From positions 1-52,067 of the forward strand of contig DASVRA010000016.1 in NCBI GenBank assembly GCA_036388855.1: a stretch of DNA of 52,067 nucleotides, given 5' to 3'. Of this stretch, positions 34,090-42,231 are shown in pieces (the stretch's first letter is position 1; each line of letters starts with the position of its first letter). The notes below the pieces were generated by a model. It was not told the DNA's origin. It was given only the letters and a program-made list of their open reading frames with translations, and searched no databases. The position numbers and the translations under genes are program-made. The DNA is from DASVRA01 sp036388855. Its GTDB lineage: Bacteria; Pseudomonadota; Alphaproteobacteria; Caulobacterales; Caulobacteraceae.

Positions 34090-35601
34090 TCAGCCCTCCG
34101 GCATATCTGCGACGCGGACGTACAACGGGGAAAGCGGTCGACCCGCGATGGACGGTCGCAGCCTCAGCGTCGTGTCGTCAAGCGGCTCCCCGGCGTCCGC
34201 CTCCGCGCAGATGCTGAAGGCGGCGAGCACACCCACCCGCCGGTCCGCCAAAGTCGGTGACAGCCGTTCCACGGCGGCCTTGAACGGCAAGGGCTCGCCT
34301 TCCACCGTCCAAGCCAGCGTCAGCGCCGCCGCCGCGTCCTCGACGGCCCACTCGGGAGCGGCGGTCGCAACCGGCCCGTCGAGTTCGAGCCCGGGCAGCA
34401 CCGTCAGGACCTCCAACCGGCCCCCGACGCGGGTGCGACCGTCGTGGCTCGATCGCTTGAGGCTCTCCCGCGTGACAAACCGGATGGGGAGGGTCCGGAC
34501 ATGCTCGCGGATCGCGCTTCCCACCGCCGCGGTGAGGTCCGGCCCCCACTCGTCCTCGTTCCCCAGGCGGAGCTCAGGCCGAGGCCCTTCCAGCAGCAGC
34601 GCGAGCAGCAGGGCTCCAGCCTGCGCGACGCCACGATCCTCATCAAGCACGAGGCGCGTGGCCGTCGCCGGTATGTTGTTCAGCGCCACGGCTAGGTTGC
34701 CGTCAACGGCCTCCTCGTCCCGACGACCCCGGGCGAGGAGCGACCAGAGATGCCGATAGAGGTCGTAGACGCCGTCGCGTCGCCCGTCGGGGTCACCCAA
34801 GACCTTGGCCCAAGCCGTCTGCATGGCATCCAGGTAATCACTTAGAGGCGTTGACGGATCGTCACCCGGACCCGTCGTCGCCGTACGCGTGTTTCGAATG
34901 GCGCCAGGGAACGGCGCGGTTGGCGGCACGGGCCTTCTGACAGCGTCGCGAACCTCGACCCAGCCCTGTTTTGAGCCTGGCACGGCCCCCTTGATCATGA
35001 TCAGGCCGCGTTCGGCGTCGACGCGGAACACAGTCAGGTTCTGGGTGGTGACGGTCTCGACCCCCAAGTGGCCGGCCATCTTCTTTCCCTTGAACACTTT
35101 GCCGGGGTCCTGACGCTGGCCGGTGGAGCCGTGGGCCCGGTGGGATACCGACACCCCATGGGTGGCGCGCATGCCGCCGAAGTTCCAGCGCTTCATCGCG
35201 CCTGCCATCCCTTTGCCGATGCTGACCCCGCGAACGTCCACAAGCTGGCCTGGGACGAAATGGTCGGCGCTCAGGACAGAACCGATCTCGAGAAGCGCGT
35301 CCTCCGGGACCCGGAACTCGCGGCGGACCGCCTTCACGTCCACCAGGGCCTCAGCGAACTCGGCACGTTGGGGCCGGGCGACGTTCTTGGGGGCCTTCAC
35401 GCCCGCCCCGAGTTGCAGGGCGGTGTAGCCGTCGCGTCTCTGGGTCCTGTGCCCGACGACTTGGCAGCCATCCAGAGCTAGCACGGTCACGGGGACGTGC
35501 GCGCCTTCGCCGTCGAAGAACCGGGTCATGCCAAGCTTGCGTGTGAGAAGCCCGGTCCGCGTTCCCGCTCTCCGCTCCCGCGCTTCACGCGATGACGACA
35601 T
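34090..35601 (-). CDS. Ribosomal protein L3 fused to an unknown C-terminal domain
   Basis: A 503-residue protein. Residues 15-226 are an almost complete alphaproteobacterial uL3: RTGLLTRKLGMTRFF, HVPVTVLALDGCQVV, KGMAGAMKRWNFGGMRATHG, HGSTGQRQDPGKVFKGKKMA and GLIMIKGAVPGSKQG. The central loop that reaches the peptidyl-transferase centre is intact. A linker (227-252) leads to about 250 residues that I do not recognise, with helices (YLDAMQTAWAKVLGD; AQAGALLLALLLEGPRPEL) and strands (VGGRLEVLTVLPGLEL). The fusion is one open frame without stops. ATG 35601 has AAAGGG upstream and overlaps the CHAT stop by 17 nt. No other ribosomal gene is near, so it is not the housekeeping rplC. It may dock an effector on the ribosome or act as an L3 decoy; that is inference. 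Confidence 0.88.
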   Translation of the reverse strand: MSSSREARERRAGTRTGLLTRKLGMTRFFDGEGAHVPVTVLALDGCQVVGHRTQRRDGYTALQLGAGVKAPKNVARPQRAEFAEALVDVKAVRREFRVPEDALLEIGSVLSADHFVPGQLVDVRGVSIGKGMAGAMKRWNFGGMRATHGVSVSHRAHGSTGQRQDPGKVFKGKKMAGHLGVETVTTQNLTVFRVDAERGLIMIKGAVPGSKQGWVEVRDAVRRPVPPTAPFPGAIRNTRTATTGPGDDPSTPLSDYLDAMQTAWAKVLGDPDGRRDGVYDLYRHLWSLLARGRRDEEAVDGNLAVALNNIPATATRLVLDEDRGVAQAGALLLALLLEGPRPELRLGNEDEWGPDLTAAVGSAIREHVRTLPIRFVTRESLKRSSHDGRTRVGGRLEVLTVLPGLELDGPVATAAPEWAVEDAAAALTLAWTVEGEPLPFKAAVERLSPTLADRRVGVLAAFSICAEADAGEPLDDTTLRLRPSIAGRPLSPLYVRVADMPEG

Positions 35602-36829
35602 CGGGTCGCCCTTTTAGCACGAACAACAGGTGGGCGGGGTTGAGGGTCTCCGTCAAGCCGCGCCGGATGGCGTGAAGATAGGCGTCGGCCACCGTCCGAT
35701 CAGATCGAAAGGCCGCCTCGTAGAAGCGGCGCGCCGTTTCTTCAGCGGTGCTGTCGCACACAGCCCCCATGGTTCCGACCAGGGCTTCGGGCCGCAGACC
35801 GGAGAGTGCGGAGGCTGCGTCCCGGCCGGGTATGGGATGATCCAGGGCCGAACCACAGAGGTTGAGGAAGAGAAAGCTGCTCCCGGCACCGCTGGCCGCG
35901 TCCAGAGTGCGGCGGCCGTGCCTGACCAACGCCTGGCGCAGGCTGCCGGCGGCGACCGCCCGCTTGCGCCGGACTGTCAGGGTGTATTTCCCGTTGCCGG
36001 AACCCTTGCTCCCGCTGCCGCCGTGGCAGGCAAAGTGGGTCAGTAGTCGAGCGTGCAGCGTGAGGTAGGCGACGAGCTCCGCTTCGTCCTCAAGCCCTGG
36101 CCCCGCCTCGTCCTCCCCTTCGCCGTCCAGGGGAATGTCATGCAACGGCTCGAAACCGGCGCCACCGTGCCCGGCGAGCAGCCGTCGCTCGGTCTTGCGT
36201 TGAACCGACGCCAGCGAGGGATCGTCGACGAAGCCGTACCGCTTGCCCCGGCCGTCCAGGAAGACGTTGATCGCGGCGTCTTCGGGCGCGAGTGCGGTGT
36301 CGCGGCCGTCGAGTGGCCAGACAAGGGGAAAGCGATAACCCAGCAGGCCGGAGGGCTGGACATTCGACTCGCTCGGGACTGGTCCGGGATGCAGCATCCC
36401 CCAAAGCAGGCCCGCGCCGGCCAAATCGTTGTCGACCCGCAGCGGGGCACCGTCCTTAAGCCGGCCGAGCGCGGCATTCAGACGCGCTAGGCCGTCGTCG
36501 CCAAGCGCCTCACCGAGGAGGTCATGGCCAGCGCGCATGATCTCTCGCAGCCGGTCCCGCCGCACGCTGTCCGCCTGCGCGGCGAAGGTCGCTCCGACAT
36601 AGCGCTTGTGGCTGAGTTCGACGAGGTGCTTGCTACGAAAGGCGGCCAGACCCTCTTGCGACTTCCAGAAGCCGAGGCGGAGGGCTTCGGCACCGGCTGG
36701 CTCGTCTCGGAGCTCCAGCACGTAGTCAGGGTCGTCGTGACCGTCGGCGAGGTCGCGATCCTCCTCCGTGAAGGCCCTCAACCTCAGTTCGGGGAGGCGG
36801 GCGTCTCCATCCAGTCTGCTTGTGGCCAC
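35585..36829 (-). CDS. CHAT-domain (caspase-like) protease
   Basis: A 414-residue protein with a C-terminal CHAT peptidase domain. Catalytic His269 lies in LLTHFACHGG and Cys325 in FLFLNLCGSA, with the following GTMGAVCDSTAEETARRFYE segment typical of the family. The N-terminal 180 residues are partly helical (ADSVRRDRLREIMRAGHDLL) and carry no TPRs. GTG 36829 has GGGAG upstream and follows the preceding stop by 17 nt; the frame extends further upstream only as an overlap. CHAT proteases act in several bacterial defence and death systems (for example Craspase/TPR-CHAT). Its overlap with the L3-fusion gene makes that protein a candidate substrate or partner. Confidence 0.85.
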   Translation of the reverse strand: MATSRLDGDARLPELRLRAFTEEDRDLADGHDDPDYVLELRDEPAGAEALRLGFWKSQEGLAAFRSKHLVELSHKRYVGATFAAQADSVRRDRLREIMRAGHDLLGEALGDDGLARLNAALGRLKDGAPLRVDNDLAGAGLLWGMLHPGPVPSESNVQPSGLLGYRFPLVWPLDGRDTALAPEDAAINVFLDGRGKRYGFVDDPSLASVQRKTERRLLAGHGGAGFEPLHDIPLDGEGEDEAGPGLEDEAELVAYLTLHARLLTHFACHGGSGSKGSGNGKYTLTVRRKRAVAAGSLRQALVRHGRRTLDAASGAGSSFLFLNLCGSALDHPIPGRDAASALSGLRPEALVGTMGAVCDSTAEETARRFYEAAFRSDRTVADAYLHAIRRGLTETLNPAHLLFVLKGRPDVVIA

Positions 36830-36846
36830 TCGATCGTCACTCCCGT

Positions 36847-38001
36847 TTACGCCGCCCGCGTCAGCTGAAAAGCTTGTCGCGCTCGCCGCCCGTGCTCGAC
36901 CTCGAAGACGACCAGGCCGGCGGCCCCCTTCGGCGACATGAGATCGCGCGGAACGGCGAGCCGGAGGTTCTGCCCTACGCGCGCGTCTCGGGCAATTGTC
37001 GCTCGTCCGCCGTCCGCAGATTCCAACCACACCCGGAGGGCCGGCGCGGCCCGACTGGACGCGAGAAGCCGCGGAAAGCTCCGGCGAACCTCCCAGTCAA
37101 TCCACACGTCGATCTCGCCGGCAGCGTGCGCCCACTCGATGGAGCCGACCAGCCGGTGCGACCTCACCGGCTGGATAAAACCAGCCAAAGCCCCTTCATC
37201 TATGCGGACCGACTTGTATCCGGCTTCAAGCCGCGAAAACGGACGGTCGCCCCCGGTCGGCCGCAGTGGCAGGGCAACGGCCTGGATGCGGATCGCTTGG
37301 AAGCTCAGGTCGCGGCCGGCTCCGCGTGCCGAAGGTTGTCCAAAAAGGTCCGGCGTATCCGTCCCTCGCGATCCGGCGAGCGACGTGTCGCGAAACGACG
37401 CCAGCGATATCCCCCGAAGGGCGCTGGGCGCGATGCGCGGGAGCTCGTCGGCGGCGGTCACGTCACGTGAGAGCAACGCCAGGCGTTGGCCCTGCGCGGC
37501 CAGCAAGGCTCGCAATAGAACCTGCTCGTCGCCCAGGTTGGTCAGTGCGCGACAGCAGAGACGCCGGCGGGTCTCGTGACCCACGCGCGCGCGCTCGTCC
37601 CGCAGCAGTCGGAACAGGTCCTCAATAGGCGTGCCGGGTCGGGGTTCGTCCGGGGCGGGAGGCCGGCGACCACGGGTGAAGCCGATCAGATCGTGGCCTT
37701 CGTGCCCTTCAGCTCGCACGGCGCGCTGGAGCGCGCCGGCGAGGTCGCCCGACGGCTCAGGCGTGTCCAAGATGTCCGCCGGGCAGCCGAAGGCCTCGAA
37801 CCTGTCGTCCCCGACCCGGATCAGGACGAAGTCGGCACGGCTGACTACGGATCGGCCATCGCCGGCGTTAACCAGCCCGTCTGGACCTGCCGCCAGCACG
37901 CGCCGCAGCGCGTCGAGGTCCGCCGGCCGGGTGGTGAGGAACCAGACGCGGCGAGGACCGGGACGGGGATCTGGCAAGGGCAGCGAAAGTTGGACGGCCA
38001 C
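36847..38001 (-). CDS. Unrecognised 384-residue protein upstream of CHAT
   Basis: No family recognised. The first 70 residues have an α/β look (RRVWFLTTRPADLDALRRVL; ADFVLIRVGDDRFEAFGCP). A helical middle (PIEDLFRLLRDERARVGHE) follows, and the C-terminal 150 residues are β-rich (DVWIDWEVRRSF; PALRVWLESADGG; AAGLVVFEVEHG), perhaps a jelly-roll. No signal peptide. The start is GTG 38001 with a weak ribosome site; it lies 54 nt after the inhibitor gene and 17 nt before CHAT, within the same run. Possibly a sensor or adaptor for CHAT, by position only. Confidence 0.7.
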   Translation of the reverse strand: MAVQLSLPLPDPRPGPRRVWFLTTRPADLDALRRVLAAGPDGLVNAGDGRSVVSRADFVLIRVGDDRFEAFGCPADILDTPEPSGDLAGALQRAVRAEGHEGHDLIGFTRGRRPPAPDEPRPGTPIEDLFRLLRDERARVGHETRRRLCCRALTNLGDEQVLLRALLAAQGQRLALLSRDVTAADELPRIAPSALRGISLASFRDTSLAGSRGTDTPDLFGQPSARGAGRDLSFQAIRIQAVALPLRPTGGDRPFSRLEAGYKSVRIDEGALAGFIQPVRSHRLVGSIEWAHAAGEIDVWIDWEVRRSFPRLLASSRAAPALRVWLESADGGRATIARDARVGQNLRLAVPRDLMSPKGAAGLVVFEVEHGRRARQAFQLTRAA

Positions 38002-38055
38002 GGATGGCGAGCCTGAAGTGCTTCGTGCCTCGGCGCCAGCACTCCGGCCGCCGCG

Positions 38056-38346
38056 TCAGCTTGCGTCGACAGCGATCTCGAGCCGCTCTATAGCCTCATC
38101 CTCCCATGGCCGCTTGAGCTCCGCCGCGATCGTCGCCCGCCCTGGCTTGAGCACTTCGATTGCCACGGTGTCGCACGAGCGACCGCCGAAGAGTGAGCCT
38201 GGCCGTGACTGTCGGTCTATAAGACGCCATTCGGCTGCAACCGAAGGCTGGAACGTCCAGACGTAGCCGCTGGAGCCGGGGGACCGCAGCTCGATGTTCA
38301 TCGGCTGCCCGACGCGGGCGGTGCGAGTGACCCTGCGCAATCTCAT
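38056..38346 (-). CDS. Chagasin-type cysteine-protease inhibitor (I42)
   Basis: A 96-residue protein with the three inhibitory loops of the chagasin family in order: PGSSGYVW (23-30, the NPTTGY loop), SLFGGRS (51-57, the GxGG loop) and KRPWE (78-82, the RPW loop). It begins after a V/G-rich strand as in the family. There is no signal peptide. The ATG shares one base with the stop of the papain-like gene (TGATG), so inhibitor and protease are translationally coupled. It probably restrains that C1 peptidase in the same compartment; whether it also inhibits CHAT or caspase is unknown. Confidence 0.85.
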   Translation of the reverse strand: MRLRRVTRTARVGQPMNIELRSPGSSGYVWTFQPSVAAEWRLIDRQSRPGSLFGGRSCDTVAIEVLKPGRATIAAELKRPWEDEAIERLEIAVDAS

Positions 38347-39203
38347 CAGAACCCTCCCGGCTCGTACTCGACCTCCGGATCGTAGAAGACGAACTCGCCG
38401 TCGAGCCCGCATTCGCCGTAGCCGATCCGAAAGCACCCGTTCTCGCCCCATCCCGCGCCCCAACTGTTGCGCGCGATCCAGCATTGGGCGTCGTCGTCAT
38501 AGCCGACCACGCAGACGGCATGAAGGCCGCGCGCGTCACCCGCGACATGCTTGTAGACGCCGCCCCGGTAGAAGCTGAAATCCTCAAATACGCGCATGCC
38601 GGCGACCACCGGTCCCCGCTCCGCGATAGCGGCCTTGCGGAATGTTCGCGTGCTGGCAACGTCGAAGTGGGGCGTTCGCACCACCGGCTGCACCGAGCGG
38701 CAATCCTGATCCTGAGGCGTGTAGGGGAAGGCGGATGTCGGTCCGACACCCGGAGATCGGCAGCGCGCGAGCGCCGCTTCAAACGTCCAGCCCGTCCCGC
38801 AGGAGCGTCCCGCGCCGCAGAAGAACAGGTCGGCCTCCGACAAGCCGATGGCGAGCGCCGCATCGTCCCGAAGAAGGCGGACCCGGGCCTCCAGCGCCGC
38901 AATCACAGCGAAGGCAACGCAGGCGCCACACTCGGACTGGTCACGGATCGGCGACAGCCAATCGGCGCCGCGATGGTCGCGCCAATCGATGCGGCGAGGC
39001 AGGTCTGGAACAGCGAAACGCTGGACGGCGTCGGCCTGCCGTTTCGCCTGAAGGATCGCGTCCGGCGTGGGATTGAGCCCGAACACCAGTGCGTCGGTTG
39101 CCGCTGCCGCAAGTCGGCCGACGATGGGCGTCTCGCCGGCTTCCCACTGCACGCCCGTCGTCCTGCTTATCCGGCTCATTAGGGCTTCAAGTGTCAGCGT
39201 CAT
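38346..39203 (-). CDS. Papain-like (C1A) cysteine peptidase
   Basis: A 285-residue C1 peptidase. Gln89 and Cys95 lie in IRDQSECGACVAFA, His228 in GLHAVCVVGYDDD and Asn246 in ARNSWGAGWGENGCF, so the full papain active site is present. The mature domain should start near LPRRIDWRDH (about residue 68). The first 67 residues, with a helical part (PDAILQAKRQADAVQRF), resemble a short propeptide that fits inhibition until cleavage. No signal peptide is seen. ATG 39203 follows GGGGGGA; an in-frame GTG at 39218 is less likely. It is coupled to the chagasin gene. Confidence 0.9.
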   Translation of the reverse strand: MTLTLEALMSRISRTTGVQWEAGETPIVGRLAAAATDALVFGLNPTPDAILQAKRQADAVQRFAVPDLPRRIDWRDHRGADWLSPIRDQSECGACVAFAVIAALEARVRLLRDDAALAIGLSEADLFFCGAGRSCGTGWTFEAALARCRSPGVGPTSAFPYTPQDQDCRSVQPVVRTPHFDVASTRTFRKAAIAERGPVVAGMRVFEDFSFYRGGVYKHVAGDARGLHAVCVVGYDDDAQCWIARNSWGAGWGENGCFRIGYGECGLDGEFVFYDPEVEYEPGGF

Positions 39204-39727
39204 CGGCGGTCCCCCCACACGCGGCCCAAACCTCAGAGCTTACTGCGTTCGACGGACTCTTGACACTGACCCGGTGTCGGAACGCGAAGTCCTTCTCCGA
39301 ATCCACAGAGCCTCTCGCGATGCGCCTGTCCCAGCGCCCGTGGCTGACGAGAGACGAAGGAAGGCTGCCAGTCTCGGTGCAGCTCAGGACGCTCGGTGTC
39401 GAGTCCTTTCGGAAGGCCAGCGGCGCCTTCACGAGAATGATCCGGCTTAGTTCGCCCAGCAGCCTTGCATGCCCGCCGAAGGCCGTGGTCAGGCCCTGAC
39501 ACTTCCCTCAAACGGTGGCGAACAAATCTGCGCTCGAGCCAACCGGTGCTGCTGGATCCTGTCTCATTGCAGTAAGCCTCGACCTTCAGCCATTCGCCCT
39601 GCTCGCCGACCACGCAGATCAGCTCGTCCGGGTCGATCTGCTGTATGACGACGGCATCCGGTTGGGGCGGTTCGCATCCAGGTTGCCACCAAGACCCGAA
39701 GGCTGCGATCATACAGGATGCCTTCAC
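39187..39727 (-). pseudogene. SH3-like domain gene, split by an apparent frameshift
   Basis: From 39727 leftward, one frame encodes an SH3b-like stretch (VIQQIDPDELICVVGEQGEW then GWLERRFV). After about 39500 its codons become unlike the neighbours. In another frame, from 39507 to 39187, codons keep the local high-GC third-position bias and encode LTTAFGGHARLLGELSRII and further sequence ending DADT. The simplest reading is one gene broken by a frameshift near 39490-39520. The second frame has no ATG and only a GTG at 39432. Its stop overlaps the papain start by 17 nt, the same overlap as at two other junctions in the block. The 5' end may also be truncated. Confidence 0.55.
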
Positions 39728-40538
39728 TTACGTCGAGCTCTGATCTTGTCGTCCACCGCTCAAGGCTCAGATGGTGCTGCTAAACATAGTGCTTGCCGCT
39801 GGGCTGTCAGTTTCGCCATCATCAGGTTCCCGCGGTTCCCCATCGCTCAGTGTGGCGTCCTACCCCTCCAAGATCGGAATTGGTGCGTTCGGCCCAGTTC
39901 GGGTGGCGCGACAGCCGATCACTGCTTGAGATTACCGCTGAATGCCGTTATTCTGTCATGAGGCGAATGTCCGCTCATGGCGCAGGAAAGACGCTGCAAC
40001 CTCGCACGAGCACACGGGATAGGACATTCACCTCGATCACATTAGGGCAAACCCTTCGTCTCGTCCCCGCAGCGTCGGCTGACGGTAGATCCGACGGCAC
40101 TTCAGCTTCTGTATTCAGCCACCTGATTGAATCGCTTGGTGCCATGCAGGCTCATTTGGTAGGCCGCCGCTCCACCACATTCGGACTGGTAGTTCATGTA
40201 GGTCTTCACGAGCTTAGGAATAGTGTGGGCAGCACGTCTCACCGGTCTGCAGTGACCATCTTGCGGCGGTGGCGCTCACTTCAAAGTGTGTGCTGTCCGA
40301 GGGATATTAGGGCATCGCCCGCAGCATGACGTTTATGAATTAGCTTTTCGTGCCACGGCAGTTGGTGGAGCGACTCCGTCCTGCTTGAGATGTCTACTAC
40401 ACGCGACTGAGGCTGACGAGCGGTGCCGGCGCGCCGATGACTGAGTAGATATTGAGCTACCTTGACATCTACCACAGTGTCGAATCTCTATGATGCTTTA
40501 CCGCGCCAGCGGCTAGAGATCTCCACAGCCAGAGTCAA
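39728..40538. other. AT-richer gene-free stretch at the right edge of the accessory block
   Basis: I see no supported gene in these 811 bases. Reading frames on both strands lack coding-like codon bias and ribosome sites. Composition is well below the surrounding DNA (for example 24 of 60 bases at 40441-40500 are G or C). No transposase, integrase or tRNA 3'-end repeat was found. It looks like decayed horizontally acquired sequence. Confidence 0.6.
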
Positions 40539-40889
40539 ATGATCCAACCAACAAATGTAGACCGCTTGGTGTTGCTGCTTCGGCAGCGGCTCGATGAGCG
40601 GGTCAAGGCGTCTCGCGCCGCCAGGACCGGCACCGTGCACCAGGAGCGGCGCAAGGGAACCTTGGTCGAGGAACTCCAGGCGCTCACGGCCGTGGAGGGT
40701 CTTTCGGACCGGCAGCTCAAGCGGGCCCTTATCCAGAACATCCTGGCCGAGCAGTTCGGGCCGGAAGCCCTTAACGACGCCAATTTCCAACAGGTGGTGG
40801 AACGGGTGACGGAAACCATCGAGGCTGACGGAGGCGGCTCGCAACTTCTGGATAGAGTCGTCCGCGAATTGCGCGCGGCCGCGGCCTAG
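40539..40889 (+). CDS. Small helical protein of unknown function
   Basis: A 116-residue protein that appears wholly helical (VDRLVLLLRQRLDERVKASR; LVEELQALTAVEGLSDRQLK; RALIQNILAEQFGPEAL; QLLDRVVRELRAA). It has no signal peptide or membrane segment. No strong ribosome site precedes the ATG. Codon bias in the body is typical for this genome, which supports a real gene. Its TAG overlaps the convergent TPR gene stop by 4 nt. I do not recognise the family. Confidence 0.7.
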   Translation: MIQPTNVDRLVLLLRQRLDERVKASRAARTGTVHQERRKGTLVEELQALTAVEGLSDRQLKRALIQNILAEQFGPEALNDANFQQVVERVTETIEADGGGSQLLDRVVRELRAAAA

Positions 40890-42013
40890 CCGGGAGCGCC
40901 TGTCGCCGAGAGCGAGACAATCGCCTGCGCAAGCGTCCTGCCGCCCGGACCTACCGGAGTGCTGAAGGCGGCGGCCCTGATCTTCTCCGCCGCTGCATCC
41001 TGGCCTTTCGCCTGAAGCAGAAGGCTATGGGCGAGGGCGGCGGAGAAGCATTTGCTGTCCAGTCGGATGGCGGTCTTGACGCGTCGCTTGGCGCTCTCAA
41101 TGTCACCCTCGGCGATGTCGATGACGGCCAGCGCGCCATGTGACTCGGCGAAGTTCTCGTCGATCCCCAACGCCCGCTCAAAGCCCTGGCGCGCGCCAGC
41201 ATAATCGCCGGCTGCGTAACGGGCCCAGCCGAGCGCGATCCATGACCCGATGTGGTCTCTGAACAACTCGCCGCTCGCTTCCAGAGATGGAGCGGCGGCC
41301 CTAGCGTCGCCCGCAGCCAAAAGGGCGAGGCCCTTGCCTAACTGCGCCCGGGCGTTGCGGGCGTCTGCGGCCAGGCTGCGTTCAAAGATGCCGAGCGCCT
41401 CGGCGGTCCGGCCTTCGTTAAGGGCCAGCAGTCCCAGCGTGGCGCCTCCGCTGTTGCCGGCGCGCGTTCCGTAGGCGCGCGCAAGGACCGTCTCGCCCGC
41501 GTCGAGAGCGACGGTGGCGAGGGCGGCGATCAGCGGTTCGTGGGTAGGGAATCGCTCCGCCAAGTCGGCCCCGCGCGCGAGAGCCTCCTCCAGCCGGCCG
41601 AGATGATGCAGCAGCTGGATCTTGAGTGTCGCCGCCACGGCCGTTTCCGCCGCCGCCGTCTCCGTCAGGACCTCGTCAGCACCCTCGTATTCGCGCTGCA
41701 AGGCCTTGGCCCAGGCGAGGTTGAACCGCAGGGCGTCGTCGGCGGGGCTGGCGTCCAGCAACTCGGTGAACAGGGCCTCGGCCTCGGCGATTCGTCCCTG
41801 CCGCAGAAACACCATGGCCTTGAGGTTCCGCAGGCGGTCGGCGGCCTCTCCGTCCTCAATGATCTCCAGGGCCCTATCAAAAGCCCCTTCATCGAAAGCG
41901 GCCTCCGCCGCCTCTTCGCGCAAGCGGGGGTTCAGTGGATCGTGCCGGAGGTAGGCATCCAGCCGTTCCGAGCGCGAGCGCGCGGCGGATTGCGGCGGTT
42001 CAACGGCTCCCAT
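40886..42013 (-). CDS. Tetratricopeptide-repeat protein
   Basis: A 375-residue soluble protein built from about eight to nine TPR-like helical pairs, for example RLRNLKAMVFLRQGRIAEAE, GLLALNEGRTAEALGIFERS, SWIALGWARYAAGDYAGARQ and ESHGALAVIDIAEGDIESAK. No enzymatic domain. ATG 42013 has GGGGAT upstream; the frame extends to 42112 without similarity. It is divergent from the giant RHS gene, which raises the possibility of a chaperone or adaptor role for that protein, by position only. Confidence 0.85.
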   Translation of the reverse strand: MGAVEPPQSAARSRSERLDAYLRHDPLNPRLREEAAEAAFDEGAFDRALEIIEDGEAADRLRNLKAMVFLRQGRIAEAEALFTELLDASPADDALRFNLAWAKALQREYEGADEVLTETAAAETAVAATLKIQLLHHLGRLEEALARGADLAERFPTHEPLIAALATVALDAGETVLARAYGTRAGNSGGATLGLLALNEGRTAEALGIFERSLAADARNARAQLGKGLALLAAGDARAAAPSLEASGELFRDHIGSWIALGWARYAAGDYAGARQGFERALGIDENFAESHGALAVIDIAEGDIESAKRRVKTAIRLDSKCFSAALAHSLLLQAKGQDAAAEKIRAAAFSTPVGPGGRTLAQAIVSLSATGAPG

Positions 42014-42231
42014 AGGCGATCCCCTTCGGCTCTTGATGCTAGCCAATGCGGAAATAAGCGGCAACGCGGAGGGCGGCTTCGCCGCGGAAATAAATAAGAG
42101 CTGCGGAATCAATAGCTAAGGATTTGGCGAGGCCGGGCAGCGAAAAAAGCGCTAAACGGATTCCGGATTTTTCCGACTTCTCTCATGGCGGGGGCGTGCG
42201 TCGGGCCTCCTCGCGCTGAGGGGGTATTCGG

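Noticed and set aside
34090..35601. Calling the L3-like gene the housekeeping rplC
   Set aside because: No S10-operon neighbours (rplD, rplW, rplB), the C-terminal extension doubles the length, and it overlaps a CHAT protease gene.
39793..40329. 178-codon plus-strand frame in the AT-richer stretch
   Set aside because: No ribosome site, no coding-like codon bias, no recognisable domain.
26344..40538. Annotating the block as a mobile element or integrative island
   Set aside because: No integrase, transposase, tRNA 3' repeat or conjugation gene is visible; the tRNA border and AT-rich right edge are only suggestive.
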